From: Rugosibacter sp.
Lineage (GTDB): Bacteria; Pseudomonadota; Gammaproteobacteria; Burkholderiales; Rhodocyclaceae
Direction of reading: 5' to 3'
NCBI GenBank assembly: GCA_030645365.1
Contig: JAUSMB010000041.1
Location: 16,085-80,084 of the forward strand
Length of the DNA stretch: 64,000 nucleotides
The number at the start of each line of letters is the position of its first letter. Positions within the stretch are counted from its first letter, which is position 1. The position numbers were made by a program, and so were the translations under genes. This document shows, in pieces, positions 27,287-37,565 of this stretch. The notes under the pieces are model-generated. The model worked only from the letters and a program-made list of their open reading frames with translations, was not told the origin of the DNA and did not search any database.

Positions 27287-28173
27287 GCTGAGTCTCCCTT
27301 CAACATCGGAAAGCCCAGCCGCTCGCGCGAGTCGTAATACGCTTGCGCCACTTCACGCGCCAGCGCGCGCACGCGACCGATATAGGCGGCGCGCTCGGTG
27401 ACTGAAATCGCACCGCGCGCGTCCAGCAAGTTGAAACTGTGCGAGGCTTTCATGACCATCTCGAAACCGGGCAGGGGAAGGTTAAGGCCAATGAGTCGGT
27501 GGGCTTCGGACTCGAATTTGCCAAACTGGGCAAATAGCCAATCCACATCCGAATGCTCAAAGTTGTAGGTGGATTGCTCCACTTCATTCTGGTGATATAC
27601 GTCGCCATAGGTCACACCCGGTGACCATACTAGGTCGTACACGTTCTCTACGTCTTGCAAATACATCGCCAGACGTTCGATGCCATAAGTAATTTCGCCC
27701 AGCACGGGGCGGCAGACGAGTGAGCCGACTTCCTGAAAATAAGTGAATTGGGTGACTTCCATGCCATCCAGCCACACTTCCCACCCCAGACCCCAGGCGC
27801 CCAGCGTGGGCGATTCCCAGTCATCCTCGACAAATCGGATGTCATGTTCGGCGGTGTTAATGCCCAAGTGACGCAGGCTATCGAGGTACAGTTCCTGGAT
27901 ATTGGGCGGGTTGGGTTTGAGCACTACTTGGTATTGGTAGTAGTGCTGCAAGCGATTCGGATTTTCGCCATAGCGGCCATCTTTCGGCCGCCGCGAAGGC
28001 TGCACATAAGCCGCCCGCCAAGGCTCGGGGCCGAGCGCGCGCAGAAAAGTCGCGGTGTGAAATGTGCCGGCGCCAACTTCAATATCGTAAGGCTGGAGCA
28101 ACACACAGCCCTGCCGGTTCCAGTAATCCTGCAAGCGCAGGATGATTTCCTGGAATGTGGGTTTTTGATTCAT
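27283..28173 (-). CDS. glyQ: Glycyl-tRNA synthetase alpha subunit
   Basis: A 296-residue catalytic subunit. It opens [20 protein letters not shown] and contains [18 protein letters not shown] and [19 protein letters not shown], class II signatures of bacterial GlyQ. I chose ATG 28173; a TTG nine codons upstream is also in frame but less likely. It forms an operon with glyS through a four-base overlap. Confidence 0.97.
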   Translation of the reverse strand: MNQKPTFQEIILRLQDYWNRQGCVLLQPYDIEVGAGTFHTATFLRALGPEPWRAAYVQPSRRPKDGRYGENPNRLQHYYQYQVVLKPNPPNIQELYLDSLRHLGINTAEHDIRFVEDDWESPTLGAWGLGWEVWLDGMEVTQFTYFQEVGSLVCRPVLGEITYGIERLAMYLQDVENVYDLVWSPGVTYGDVYHQNEVEQSTYNFEHSDVDWLFAQFGKFESEAHRLIGLNLPLPGFEMVMKASHSFNLLDARGAISVTERAAYIGRVRALAREVAQAYYDSRERLGFPMLKGDSA

Positions 28174-28287
28174 GAAATTATCCAACAAGCCCCAAAGCAA
28201 GCGATTTTACAGTGCTTTGAGCGGCTATAGCCTGAATGCAAAGGTGGAAAGTCGGTTGTCGCCTATTGGCAAAAAAGGATGGCATTG

Positions 28288-28313
28288 AAAAAGTCGGCGC
28301 TAGCAAGACGGCG
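28288..28313 (+). repeat. Dispersed 13-bp-core element, copy 7 (intergenic)
   Basis: Core AAAAGTCGGCGCT with tail AGCAAGACGGCG, between the divergent glyQ and ArsR-rhodanese genes. Confidence 0.9.
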
Positions 28314-28412
28314 CCCCAGGCGATGTCGTCACTTTGAACGTCTGCTGGATACGCAGTCGGCCCACAAAAAATAAAAATACCACCTATATTCGTATTATCG
28401 TTAGAATGTATG

Positions 28413-28430
28413 AATGAATAAACGTTCATT
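28413..28430. promoter_or_regulatory. Inverted repeat at the start codon of the ArsR-rhodanese gene
   Basis: AATGAA and TTCATT flank TAAACG and overlap the ATG at 28414. A second imperfect repeat (ATTCGTATTATCGTTAGAAT, 28388-28407) lies just upstream. ArsR-family repressors bind such AT-rich dyads near their own promoters, so one or both could be autoregulatory operators. This is inference. Confidence 0.35.
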
Positions 28431-29085
28431 GAAAGACCTGCTGTACGAACAAGTTGCTCGCATCGGCAAGGCTGTCGCAAGCCCGAAGCGGCTGGAGTTG
28501 CTGGAGTTGCTTGCCCAGAGCGAAAAAACTGTTGAGGCGCTGGCTGCCGAGCTGTCAATCGACATCAAGCTCACCAGTGCACATTTAAAGGCTTTGAAGG
28601 GCGCTCGCCTGGTTACCTCACGTCGTGAGGGCAAGTACATGGTGTATCAGCTCACCGGCAGTGACGTAGCTGGCCTTTGGGTGATGTTGCGCCAAGTGGC
28701 TGAGGAACACCTGCTGGAGTTGAGGCTGGCACTGGATCAGATGGTGGCGGATCCAGCGAGGCTCGCCTCTGTCAGCCGTAAAGCATTACTAGAGCAAGCG
28801 CGACGTGGCGATGTCATTGTCATTGACGTTCGTCCGCGGGCCGAGTACGAGGCGGCACATCTGCCTTTTGCCCGCTCGATGCCCCTTGTCGAGATCAAAA
28901 AACGGCTTGCGGAATTGCCGACTGACAAGGAAATCGTCGCCTACTGCCGTGGCCCCTTCTGTCTGCTGGCTGACGAAGCCGTGGTTTTGCTCGCTGCCAA
29001 GGGTTACCGGATACGCAAGATTCTTGACGGCGTCAGCGAGTGGCAGGCGGCTGGATTGCCGCTGCAAAGTTCTGTTGAGGAATGA
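28414..29085 (+). CDS. ArsR-family regulator fused to a rhodanese domain
   Basis: A 223-residue two-domain protein. The N-terminal winged helix has ASPKRLELLELLAQSEKTVE and SAHLKALKGARLVTSRREGK. The C-terminal rhodanese domain has DVIVIDVRPRAEYEAAHLPF and the sulfur-accepting loop YCRGPFC. Such fusions are thought to sense persulfides or reactive sulfur through the rhodanese cysteine and to control sulfur genes. Here the next genes are a broken dsrE, a persulfide-dioxygenase-like hydrolase and a MFS transporter. The sensing role is inferred. Confidence 0.9.
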   Translation: MNKRSLKDLLYEQVARIGKAVASPKRLELLELLAQSEKTVEALAAELSIDIKLTSAHLKALKGARLVTSRREGKYMVYQLTGSDVAGLWVMLRQVAEEHLLELRLALDQMVADPARLASVSRKALLEQARRGDVIVIDVRPRAEYEAAHLPFARSMPLVEIKKRLAELPTDKEIVAYCRGPFCLLADEAVVLLAAKGYRIRKILDGVSEWQAAGLPLQSSVEE

Positions 29086-29114
29086 AGCACTGACCAAGGA
29101 GAAGGAGACAGGTA

Positions 29115-29347
29115 ATGGGTTCCATACTTTTCATTCTCAACGAAGCGCCTTACGGAAGTGGGCGTGCCTACAACGCGCTGTGTTTGGCCGATGTGTTCAG
29201 CTGCGCTAAGGCGAGGTCGCACTCTATGGGGTCTGCATGGATGCACGCGGCATGACCGAACCGAAAATCATCGCAGGCGCCAGGCGTTCGACGCTTGCAT
29301 AGCTCGCCGACTGGACGATCGAGGCGGACAAGGTGCTGGTTTTCTAA
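29115..29347 (+). pseudogene. DsrE-family sulfur protein, broken by deletion, frameshift and stop
   Basis: AAGGAG precedes ATG 29115, and the first frame reads MGSILFILNEAPYGSGRAYN, the DsrE-family start. Around 29199-29211 the reading frame shifts. The second frame continues GEVALYGVCMDARGMTEPKI and later LADWTIEADKVLVF, the family's C-terminus. A TAG at 29300-29302 also interrupts that frame. Only about 77 codons remain of an expected ~115, so an internal segment is missing too. The downstream genes stay intact, so the loss seems confined to this gene. Confidence 0.8.
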
Positions 29348-29360
29348 GGAGGAATCGACC

Positions 29361-30098
29361 ATGTTTTTCAAACAACTGGCCACCAGGGAATCATCCCTGT
29401 CTTACTTCTTCGGCTGTGCGGGGCTGGGCAAGGCTGTCGCCGTGGATGTCGTCGCGGGTGACGAAGACTGGTTTATCGAAGAAGCCCGCAAGGCGCAGGT
29501 CGACATCCGCTACGTGATCGACACGCATGTCCATGCCGACCACTACTCAGGCGGGCGGGCGCTGGCCCAGCGCGTCGGCGCACCGTACTGCCTGCATGCG
29601 TCCAACCGGGCGCTGGTGAAGTACGACTTTGAACCCTTGCAAGACGGTCAGTTGCTAGATGTCGGCAACGTCAAGGTCAAGGTGCTGCACACCCCGGGCC
29701 ATACGCCGGATAGTGTCTGTTTGCTGGTTACCGATTCGCGTCGTGGCTTGGCGCCCTGGTTCGTGATCACTGGCGACACATTATTCGTCGGCGCGATAGG
29801 CCGCCCCGACCTGGCAGGCAGGGAAAAAGAAATGGCAGCCGTGTTGCACGACAGCCTGCATACCAAGTTGCTGACGCTGCCCGACGAACTCGAAATTTTC
29901 CCCGGCCATCAAGCCGGCAGCGTCTGCGGTGCGGGCTTGTCGGGCAAGCCGTCATCGACCCTTGGTTTCGAGAAACGCTGGAACCCAGCGCTGACAATGG
30001 ACAAAACCGCCTTTGTCGACTACCTGACCAGGGAGATTCCGCCCCGACCCGCCAATATGGAGGCCATGGTGCAAGCCAACCTGGGCATAAGGCACTAA
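29361..30098 (+). CDS. MBL-fold metallo-hydrolase, persulfide dioxygenase-like (ETHE1 group)
   Basis: A 245-residue protein with the metallo-beta-lactamase motif DTHVHADHYSGG and later metal ligands in LHTPGHTPDSV, ITGDTLFVGAIGRPDL and FPGHQAGSVCG. The FFGCAGLGKAVAVD start and the GRPDL segment fit the ETHE1/Blh persulfide dioxygenase group, which oxidises glutathione persulfide to sulfite. I chose ATG 29361 with AAGGAGG upstream. Placement after ArsR-rhodanese and dsrE supports a sulfur role. Confidence 0.85.
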   Translation: MFFKQLATRESSLSYFFGCAGLGKAVAVDVVAGDEDWFIEEARKAQVDIRYVIDTHVHADHYSGGRALAQRVGAPYCLHASNRALVKYDFEPLQDGQLLDVGNVKVKVLHTPGHTPDSVCLLVTDSRRGLAPWFVITGDTLFVGAIGRPDLAGREKEMAAVLHDSLHTKLLTLPDELEIFPGHQAGSVCGAGLSGKPSSTLGFEKRWNPALTMDKTAFVDYLTREIPPRPANMEAMVQANLGIRH

Positions 30099-30103
30099 GA
30101 CAT

Positions 30104-31339
30104 ATGCATACAACGCCCATCCGTCTCGGGCTGCGTGAAAACTTCGGCCAATTCTCGCTGCTGGTCCTCGTCAATGCCTTTGTCGGCGCGATGGTGGGCC
30201 TCGAGCGCAGCATTCTGCCTGCCATTGCCGAGCAGGAATTCCACATCGTGGCGCGGACGGCGATTCTTTCATTCATCGTGGTGTTTGGCGTCACCAAAGC
30301 ACTGACGAATTATTTTGCCGGACGTTTTGCCGACCGCTTTGGCCGCAAGCACGTGCTGGTCGCAGGATGGCTGGTGGCTATCCCGGTGCCATTCGCCCTG
30401 ATGTGGGCGCCAGACTGGAACTGGGTGGTCGCGGCCAACATGCTGCTGGGCGTGAGCCAAGGGTTGACGTGGTCTACCACGGTCATCATGAAAATCGACC
30501 TGGTCGGCCCGAAACAGCGTGGGCTGGCGATGGGTCTCAACGAGTTTTCCGGCTATTTCGCGGTGGCGGGCAGCGCCCTGGCCACCGGTTGGATGGCCGC
30601 TCGATACGGGCTGAGGCCCGAACCGTTCTATCTGGGCGTCATTTATGTTATTGCTGGATTATTACTTTCTTTGTTTGCAGTTCGTGAAACCCGGCATCAT
30701 GTGGCGCACGAACTGCGGGTGCACCATCCGGCAACCAACGACGAGAAAAAACTCACGCAAGGCGAGATTTTTCGCCGCACTTCGCTGACCGACCGCAATC
30801 TCTCCAGCGTCAGCCAGGCGGGGCTGGTCAACAACCTGAATGACGGCATGGCCTGGGGCCTGTTCCCGCTGTTCTTCGCCGCAGCCGGCATGACGCTGGC
30901 GCAAATTGGCATCCTCGCCGCAATCTATCCTGCCGTCTGGGGCGCATCGCAAATAGTGACCGGCGCCCTGTCCGACAGGATAGGCCGCAAGTGGCTCATC
31001 GTGTGGGGGATGTGGCTGCAGGCAGTGGGCATTGGCGTGACTGCGCTGGCTGCGGATTTCCGTGGCTTCGGGCTGGGTGCGGTATTGCTTGGCATTGGGA
31101 CGGCGATGGTTTATCCGACCCTGCTGGCTACTATCGGGGACGTCGCCCATCCCGCCTGGCGCGCTTCCGCCGTGGGTGTCTACCGGCTCTGGCGCGACCT
31201 CGGTTACGCGGTGGGCGCTCTCTTGGCCGGCATCACCGCTGATCTGTTCGGCCTGGCGTCGGCCCTGTGGCTGGTGGCGGGGCTGACCTTGCTGTCGGGC
31301 ATAATTGCAGCAGTGCGGATGAATGAAACCTTAGCGTGA
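30104..31339 (+). CDS. Major facilitator superfamily transporter
   Basis: A 411-residue protein with about twelve membrane segments. The MFS loop motif appears as GRFADRFGRKHVLVAGW in the first half and as GALSDRIGRKWLIVWG in the second. It starts five bases after the MBL-fold gene and belongs to the sulfur operon by position. Export of a sulfur compound is plausible but not shown. A second possible reading is a general drug-type exporter. Confidence 0.85.
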   Translation: MHTTPIRLGLRENFGQFSLLVLVNAFVGAMVGLERSILPAIAEQEFHIVARTAILSFIVVFGVTKALTNYFAGRFADRFGRKHVLVAGWLVAIPVPFALMWAPDWNWVVAANMLLGVSQGLTWSTTVIMKIDLVGPKQRGLAMGLNEFSGYFAVAGSALATGWMAARYGLRPEPFYLGVIYVIAGLLLSLFAVRETRHHVAHELRVHHPATNDEKKLTQGEIFRRTSLTDRNLSSVSQAGLVNNLNDGMAWGLFPLFFAAAGMTLAQIGILAAIYPAVWGASQIVTGALSDRIGRKWLIVWGMWLQAVGIGVTALAADFRGFGLGAVLLGIGTAMVYPTLLATIGDVAHPAWRASAVGVYRLWRDLGYAVGALLAGITADLFGLASALWLVAGLTLLSGIIAAVRMNETLA

Positions 31340-32017
31340 AATACTTGGTCAAGCGCGCTATGTAATAACCGAGCGTGGCGGGCCATAGAGAAGCCTCCCC
31401 GAGAGGGGAGGATGGGAGGGGCGGGCTTCTGATTTTCCGCTTTTCGCGTATTTCATCATCAGTGGGTGGCCTTCTCGACCATGAGCGTTAGCAGGTGAAA
31501 CAGTCTGATCGGGCAGGGCAAACCAATCAAGGGTAGCAATGGCGGCAAGGGCGCTTATTGTGGCGCCCATTGGCATACCCGGAGAGAGCTTGCTGAGGTG
31601 CAAACCGAAATAAAAGCAAGTCAACTTTTCGTTTTTAGTAACCGTAACACCTATCCTGGAGGCGCATCATTCTTAGCCAAAGGTAGGTGTGGCGGCTGAC
31701 ATGAAGGCTATTCAATCTACTGGCGAAGGCCTCAAAACAATGCAGGACAATGTGAAAAATGCGGTCACAACTTGATCGCATCGCCAAGGGCATGATGAAT
31801 GTGGACTCTATGATGAAAAGTCAATTGGGTGTCGCCGCTATGCCTTTGGAAAAATGAGGAATAAACCGCGGCTCGGCTAGCTGCCGCTTATGTACAGTAT
31901 GCTTAAGCGGGTGGTACCGGCGGTGATCGATAAATTTGGCGTTCCTGGCTGGATGCCAGATGGAACCCCTAGCTTATATTCACACTGTAACGTCACGTCT
32001 GATCGAGGAAAGTCATT
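31340..32017. other. 678-base stretch without an intact gene; decayed coding remnants
   Basis: The first part holds nested inverted repeats (see 31389-31430). At 31700 an ATG opens a 24-codon frame (MKAIQSTGEGLKTMQDNVK...) that stops at TGA. Shifted by one frame, the text continues LDRIAKGMMNVDSMMKSQLG to a stop at about 31857, as if one gene had suffered a frameshift. A 43-codon frame follows just ahead of copA. I recognise no family. The minus-strand frame at 31358-31624 looks like chance. Confidence 0.4.
31389..31430. terminator. Nested hairpin after the MFS gene, terminator candidate
   Basis: Inner stem CCTCCCC/GGGGAGG (31394-31400 with 31405-31411) around GAGA, plus an outer pairing AGAAGCC (31389-31395) with GGCTTCT (31424-31430). 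No T-run follows on the plus strand. It lies 50 bases after the MFS stop codon. Confidence 0.45.
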
Positions 32018-32021
32018 ATGA
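31890..32021 (+). CDS. Possible 43-residue small protein overlapping the copA start
   Basis: The frame begins [20 protein letters not shown] and ends with TGA that overlaps the copA ATG (ATGA), as in translationally coupled genes. No good ribosome-binding site precedes it and I recognise no family, so it may be a gene remnant. Confidence 0.3.
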   Translation: MYSMLKRVVPAVIDKFGVPGWMPDGTPSLYSHCNVTSDRGKSL

Positions 32022-34345
32022 GTCAAACACATCAGCCAGCCCATCAGCATAGGGCAGAAAATCATTCGACCGCCATTGAGGAAAACAAAGACCCGGTGTG
32101 CGGCATGACGGTATCACCGGATGCAACGATAGCTTCCGATTATCAAGGTAGGCGTTATCTCTTTTGCGGCACCAAATGCAAAACCAAGTTTGATCTGGAT
32201 CCGCAACGCTACTTGCAACCGGCTGAACCTGAACCTGCCATCGAAGGTGCGATCTACACCTGTCCCATGCACCCGGAAATCCGTCAGCCAATGCCCGGAA
32301 CCTGCCCCAAGTGCGGCATGGCATTGGAACCGGAGATGCCCTCGCTGGATGATGAAGAGAATCCCGAACTGACCGACTTCCGCCATCGGTTTTGGTGGAC
32401 GCTGCCGCTGACAATTATTGTGACCGTACTCGCAATGGCTGGACACAGCTTGGCCCTGATGGCCCCGCAAACCCAGAACTGGGTTGAATTGATTCTGGCA
32501 ACGCCTATCGTGCTCTGGGCGGGCTGGCCGTTTTTTGTGCGCGGTGTGCAATCTGTCATCACACGCAATCCGAACATGTGGACGCTGATCGGTTCGGGCA
32601 CTGCCGCTGCCTATTTTTATAGCGTGGCAGCCACCGTGGCGCCGGATATTTTCCCTGCGTCCTTTGTTGAACATGGCCGGGTTGGCGTGTATTTCGAGGC
32701 GGCGGCGGTGATTATTTCCTTGACGCTGCTCGGCCAGATATTTGAATTGAAGGCGCGTTCGCAAACATCGGCGGCGATCAAATCTCTGCTCGGTCTGGCG
32801 CCCAAGACCGCGCGGCGGATTGCTTCTGATGGCAGCGAAGAGGACATCCCTTTAACGCATGTGCATATCGGCGACCGGCTGCGCGTGCGGCCTGGCGAGA
32901 AGGTGCCGGTGGATGGTGTTGTGGAAGAGGGCGCAAGTGTGGTGGATGAATCCATGCTGACCGGCGAGCCGATTCCTGTTTCCAAACAACCGGGTGACAA
33001 ACTCATCGGGGCGACGATCAACGCCAATGGCAGCCTGATCATGCGTGCCGAAAAAGTCGGCTCTGCCACCACGCTGGCGCAAATTGTGCAGATGGTCGCG
33101 CAGGCGCAGCGCTCGCGGGCACCCATGCAGCGGCTGGCCGACGTGGTGGCGGGTTATTTTGTGGTGATCGTCGTGAGCATTGCCTTACTCACCTTCTTCA
33201 TCTGGGGCTTCTTCGGCCCTGAGCCAAGCTGGGTATATGGCCTGATCAACGCGGTTGCTGTACTGATCATCGCCTGCCCCTGCGCGCTCGGCTTGGCGAC
33301 GCCGATGTCGATCATGGTGGCGACCGGCAAGGCCGCCACCGCCGGCGTGCTGTTCCGCGATGCGGCGGCGATCGAACAATTGCGCACGATTGATACGCTG
33401 ATTGTGGACAAGACCGGCACGCTCACTGCGGGTAAACCGGCTTTTCATCGCATGGTGGCGGCTACAGGCTGGAACGAGGACGAGGTGCTGCGCTTGGCCG
33501 CCAGTATCGACCAGGGCAGCGAGCATCCATTGGCCCACGCCATTGTTACCGAGGCGCTACGGCGGCAACTGGTGCTGGATAAGCCGGAGCGTTTTGAATC
33601 CAGCACCGGCATTGGTGTGCGCGGGCAGGTTGCGGGCAAGGCAGTCATCCTCGGCAACACTGCCCTGATGGCCGACGCGCAGGTCACTGTGATCGGCATG
33701 GCGGAAACCGCTGAAACCCTGCGTAAAGAAGGCGCCAGCGTCATGTATCTGGCGGTGGACGGGCATCTGGCCGGTATCGTAGCGGTGGCCGATCCGATCA
33801 AGGACTCAACACCCGAAGCCTTGGCGGGTCTTAAAGCCGTTGGCATTCGCGTCATCATGGCGACGGGCGACGGCTTGACCACAGCGCGCGCGGTTGCCAC
33901 GCGGCTGGGGCTTGACGAGGTATACGGCGAGGTCAAACCGCAAGACAAGCTGGCGCTGGTCGAACGCCTGCAGAAGGAAGGCCGCAAAGTCGCCATGGCA
34001 GGCGATGGCATCAACGACGCCCCGGCGCTGGCGCGTGCCGATGTCGGCATTGCGATGGGCACCGGCACGGATGTGGCGATGAACAGCGCCCCGGTAACAC
34101 TGGTCAAGGGCGATTTGCGCGGCATCCTGCGCGCGCGGGCGCTCTCGGTCGCAACGGTCGGCAACATGCGCCAGAACCTGGCCTTTGCCTTTCTCTACAA
34201 CGCGCTTGGCATTCCGCTCGCAGCGGGCGTGCTCTATCCCTTCACCGGCTTGTTGCTCTCGCCGCTGATCGCCGCCGTGGCCATGAGCTTCAGTTCGGTG
34301 TCGGTGATTTCCAATGCGCTGCGCTTGCGGCGGGTGAAGATATGA
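32018..34345 (+). CDS. copA: Copper-translocating P1B-type ATPase
   Basis: A 775-residue metal pump that exports Cu+ using ATP. The N-terminus has a YHS domain ([20 protein letters not shown]) and then the short heavy-metal-binding domain ([20 protein letters not shown]), with no ferredoxin-like HMA domain. The pump core has the TGE loop ([15 protein letters not shown]), the intramembrane CPC motif ([12 protein letters not shown]), phosphorylation site [21 protein letters not shown] and [16 protein letters not shown] precedes the start. This YHS plus HMBD layout is common in copper/silver resistance pumps. A CusCBA-like system lies at 57.5 kb. Confidence 0.93.
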   Translation: MSQTHQPAHQHRAENHSTAIEENKDPVCGMTVSPDATIASDYQGRRYLFCGTKCKTKFDLDPQRYLQPAEPEPAIEGAIYTCPMHPEIRQPMPGTCPKCGMALEPEMPSLDDEENPELTDFRHRFWWTLPLTIIVTVLAMAGHSLALMAPQTQNWVELILATPIVLWAGWPFFVRGVQSVITRNPNMWTLIGSGTAAAYFYSVAATVAPDIFPASFVEHGRVGVYFEAAAVIISLTLLGQIFELKARSQTSAAIKSLLGLAPKTARRIASDGSEEDIPLTHVHIGDRLRVRPGEKVPVDGVVEEGASVVDESMLTGEPIPVSKQPGDKLIGATINANGSLIMRAEKVGSATTLAQIVQMVAQAQRSRAPMQRLADVVAGYFVVIVVSIALLTFFIWGFFGPEPSWVYGLINAVAVLIIACPCALGLATPMSIMVATGKAATAGVLFRDAAAIEQLRTIDTLIVDKTGTLTAGKPAFHRMVAATGWNEDEVLRLAASIDQGSEHPLAHAIVTEALRRQLVLDKPERFESSTGIGVRGQVAGKAVILGNTALMADAQVTVIGMAETAETLRKEGASVMYLAVDGHLAGIVAVADPIKDSTPEALAGLKAVGIRVIMATGDGLTTARAVATRLGLDEVYGEVKPQDKLALVERLQKEGRKVAMAGDGINDAPALARADVGIAMGTGTDVAMNSAPVTLVKGDLRGILRARALSVATVGNMRQNLAFAFLYNALGIPLAAGVLYPFTGLLLSPLIAAVAMSFSSVSVISNALRLRRVKI

Positions 34346-34384
34346 ATACTGTTCTTTCACCGTGATCCATCCCAACAAAACCCG

Positions 34385-34409
34385 AAAAGTCGGCGCTGCT
34401 GACACGGCG
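34385..34409 (+). repeat. Dispersed 13-bp-core element, copy 8 (intergenic)
   Basis: Core AAAAGTCGGCGCT with tail GCTGACACGGCG, between copA and yjdM. Confidence 0.9.
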
Positions 34410-34553
34410 GTATAGGCTATATATTCAGGATAAATCGCGCTGCAAGCGGTTTTCGTTCTTTCACTTGTTGTCTTTCTCTCAGGAAAATACAACTGAAGCT
34501 CGTTAAACTGTGCCGCGTTTCATCAACTACCGTCACTAGCGAGACAATATCCC

Positions 34554-34898
34554 ATGAGTAATTTACCTAGCTGCCCGCAATGCCATTCCGAATTAACCTA
34601 TGAAGATGGCGAGCTTGTCATCTGCCCTGAATGCGGCCACGAGTGGGCTAAAAATAGCGTAGCGGCAGAAGATTCTGAGCAAACCAAGCACGTGCGTGAT
34701 GCCGTGGGCAATCTGTTGGCCGATGGCGACACCGTTACCGTGATCAAAGACCTCAAAGTCAAAGGCTCATCCCTCGTGGTGAAAGTGGGCACCAAGGTGA
34801 AGAATATCCGTTTGGTGGATGGCGACCATGACATAGACTGCAAAATCGACGGCATTGGCGCGATGCAGTTGAAGTCTGAATTTGTGAAGAAAGTTTAA
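34554..34898 (+). CDS. yjdM: Zinc-ribbon protein YjdM (PhnA family)
   Basis: A 114-residue protein. The N-terminal zinc ribbon is [20 protein letters not shown] followed by CPECGHEW, and the C-terminal SH3-like domain has [20 protein letters not shown]. Despite its old name PhnA, the family is not part of the phosphonate operon proper. Its cellular role is unclear. Confidence 0.93.
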   Translation: MSNLPSCPQCHSELTYEDGELVICPECGHEWAKNSVAAEDSEQTKHVRDAVGNLLADGDTVTVIKDLKVKGSSLVVKVGTKVKNIRLVDGDHDIDCKIDGIGAMQLKSEFVKKV

Positions 34899-34980
34899 GG
34901 AAATAAGCAAAGTAGATTCATCATCCATAGCAATAAACGCCTACTAGAATCAGCACATTATCAATTCATCTGCCTATTTC

Positions 34981-37386
34981 ATGAGCCTGTATACCCAACT
35001 CCAGCAAGCCAGAAGTGAAGAAGATGTTAAAGACGCTTACATCAAAGCGCTAGGGTTAAAGGGGTTTACCAAGGGTTTGATTGACATACAAACCAATGAA
35101 CTCTGGTTTGAAGCCAAAGACACCAGCAAATATTCCAGCTACGCCATGTTCACGCAATTGCTGCATTATGTGCAAGCGGCGCTTAACCGTGGCGAAACCG
35201 TGCCGCCGTTTTTAGCGGTGATCGATACCGAAAAAGCCGCGCTCATGAAAAGCGCCGACGTGCTGCCGTTTCTGACCAAAAAGACCGTGAAGTGGGGTAA
35301 GTCCGCCAGCCAATACACGCAAGAAGCGCTGGACGAAATATCCGCACACATTGGCACGCATTTCGTGTCCTTCCGTATTGCCACGCATGAAGACGAATTC
35401 ATCAGCACCGTTAAAGCGGCGATTAAATCCGGCGACATTATCCGCACGCAGATCACCCCAGACAACTTGAAGCAGGTGTTTGATAAATGGGTCGCCATGA
35501 TCGGCCGCGAGATCGACGGCGTGAGCGAAGACGATTACGCGCTGCTGTTTTTTGCCGACATCATGCACGATGGCACAGTATCCACCCATAGCAATTTGCC
35601 CGCCGAACTGCTGCACAAAAACGGCGCGCCGGTGTTTAGCTTGGGCGGAAAAATGTATGAACTCCGCAGCAAGGAAGGCTACCGCCAATTTTGGGCGATT
35701 TATCACAAACCGCCCAAATCCGAATACCGCGATTATTTGCTGGAGCGCCGTGACAGCCTGATTCCGCTGGACGAGCGCAGCTTCAAGGGCGCGTATTACA
35801 CGCCGCTGGCCGTGGTCGATAAAGCCTACGACAAACTCACCGAAACCTTAGGTAATAACTGGCAAAAAGACTACATCGTGTGGGACATGTGCTGCGGCGT
35901 GGGCAACCTGGAAGTCAAGCACAGCAACCCGCGCAACATCTACATGTCCACGCTGGACGAAGCCGATGTGGACGTGATGAAGGCCACCAAAACCTGCGTC
36001 GCCGCGCAGCGCTTTCAATACGATTATTTGAACGACGACATCACGGACGACGGGCAGATTGATTACCGCCTGACCAACAAAGTGCCGGAAGGATTGCGGC
36101 GGGCGATTGCCGAGGGCAAGAAGATTTTGGTGCTGATTAACCCGCCGTATGCGGAGGCTATGAATGCTGATAATGTGAGTATTGCTGGGGGCTAAAATGC
36201 TGAAAGCAAATTAGGTGTTTCAAAAACGCGCGTTGCTGAAATCATGGATAAGCAAGGCTATGCAGCTAGAGAATTATTTGTTCAATTTCTTGTGCGTATG
36301 GCAAAAGAAATACCAACGGCTACTGTGGCTATTTTTAGTAAGTTGAAATATGTAAACGCTCCAAATTTTGAAAAATTCCGTTATGTGTGGAATGCCAAGT
36401 TTTTGAGTGGTTTCGTAGTTCACAGTAAAGCCTTTGATGGGTTGAATGGTAACTTTCCGATAGGTTTTTTGGTATGGGAAACTGATCAAAATACCAAGAA
36501 AAAAACACCCATTATTGAAATTTCAACTGAAGTGCTTGATAAAACGGCACAAGCTATAGGTGAGAAGAAATTTTATAACTTACCTAATGAGCAATTACTC
36601 AGCAATTGGATTATCCGAGTAAAACCAAACGCAGTTGATGCGCTACCTTTGAAAAATGCGATCTCGCCCACAACCAGCACTAAGGATGTTCGAGGGACTA
36701 AATGGGCAGATGGTGCGATAGGGGGGATGATTTGCAAAGGCTCTGACCTACAAAATGCAGCAACCCAAACTGCCTTACTGTCTTCTGGATATTGTAGCGC
36801 AGGCGGTTTTTTGGTTACTGATAAAAATCTCTGGCAAGCCTCGATTGTCTTCACTGTTCGCCGTGTCATAAAACAAACATGGATTAACGATCGCGATCAG
36901 TTTCTACAACCTACCTCCCCACTTTCCGACGAGTTCAAGAATGACTGTCTGATCTGGATGTTGTTCAACGGCAGCAATCTCACCGCAAGCGCGAACGACC
37001 TGGAATGGAACAACAAAAAATGGTCGCTGGTGAATCACTTTATTCCCTTCACCGAAGCCGAAGTCGGTGCGCCGGACCGGTTTGAATCCGACTTTATGGT
37101 GCAGTATCTGATGGGTAAAACCTTGTCCAATGAGGCGCAAGCGGTGCTGGATGCAGGACGTAGCTTGTGGCAGGCCTATTTTGCCCACACCGATGTGCGC
37201 ACGGTGCGTGACGAATTGAAGCTCAACCGCCCGGATGTGGGCTGGTATCAAATCCGCAATGCGTTAAAAGCGCGTAATGCGAGTGGCGATGCCGTGCCGG
37301 TGAGTTTTTCTGCGTTTGAATCGGCCTATCAAACCTTGAGTGAAAAACTTCGCCCGCAAGTATTTGAATTGGGATTTTTGCGTTAA
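34981..37386 (+). pseudogene. Type IIG-like restriction enzyme/adenine methyltransferase, split by an in-frame stop
   Basis: One reading frame of 802 codons is interrupted only by TAA at 36193-36195. The first part (404 codons) starts MSLYTQLQQARSEEDVKDAY and carries methyltransferase motif I (VWDMCCGVGNLE) and the adenine-specific motif IV (LINPPY). After the stop the frame resumes NAESKLGVSKTRVAEIMDKQ and runs to the natural end at 37386; its middle should be the target-recognition region. If the stop is real, the catalytic and recognition parts are separated. A downstream ATG at 36244 could give a separate 380-residue polypeptide. Bases 36196-36880 are far richer in A+T than either flank. 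Confidence 0.8.
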
Positions 37387-37402
37387 CCATTTGATTATAA
37401 AT

Positions 37403-37426
37403 AAAAAGTCGGCGCTGGCAATACGC
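37403..37426 (+). repeat. Dispersed 13-bp-core element, copy 9 (intergenic)
   Basis: Core AAAAGTCGGCGCT with tail GGCAATACGC, directly followed by the longer module at 37433-37471. Confidence 0.95.
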
Positions 37427-37432
37427 TGTGAA

Positions 37433-37471
37433 GCTTTGAATCTGACCGCAGGGAATGCAGAGCCGCTTCTG
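37433..37471 (+). repeat. Second repeat module shared with 63812-63868
   Basis: A 25-bp block (37433-37457, GCTTTGAATC through GGGAATG) and a 15-bp block (GCAGAGCCGCTTCTG, 37457-37471) recur exactly in reverse complement near 63.8 kb, also beside a core element. A degraded core (GGAAAGTCCTCTTGG) follows at 37471-37485. Confidence 0.85.
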
Positions 37472-37565
37472 GAAAGTCCTCTTGGGGGGGGCGGCGAGAC
37501 GGCAATGTTTTAAGTACACGAGCTTGTTAAGATCACTCTTTATTTCATGAACAAGGAGGTGCTTC

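Noticed and set aside
31358..31624. 88-codon minus-strand frame
   Set aside because: It spans the terminator-like hairpin, has odd composition and shows no recognisable domain.
33052..33075. AAAAAGTCGGCTCTGCC in copA resembles the dispersed element
   Set aside because: It encodes [13 protein letters not shown], a normal conserved stretch of P1B ATPases, and the tail does not match.
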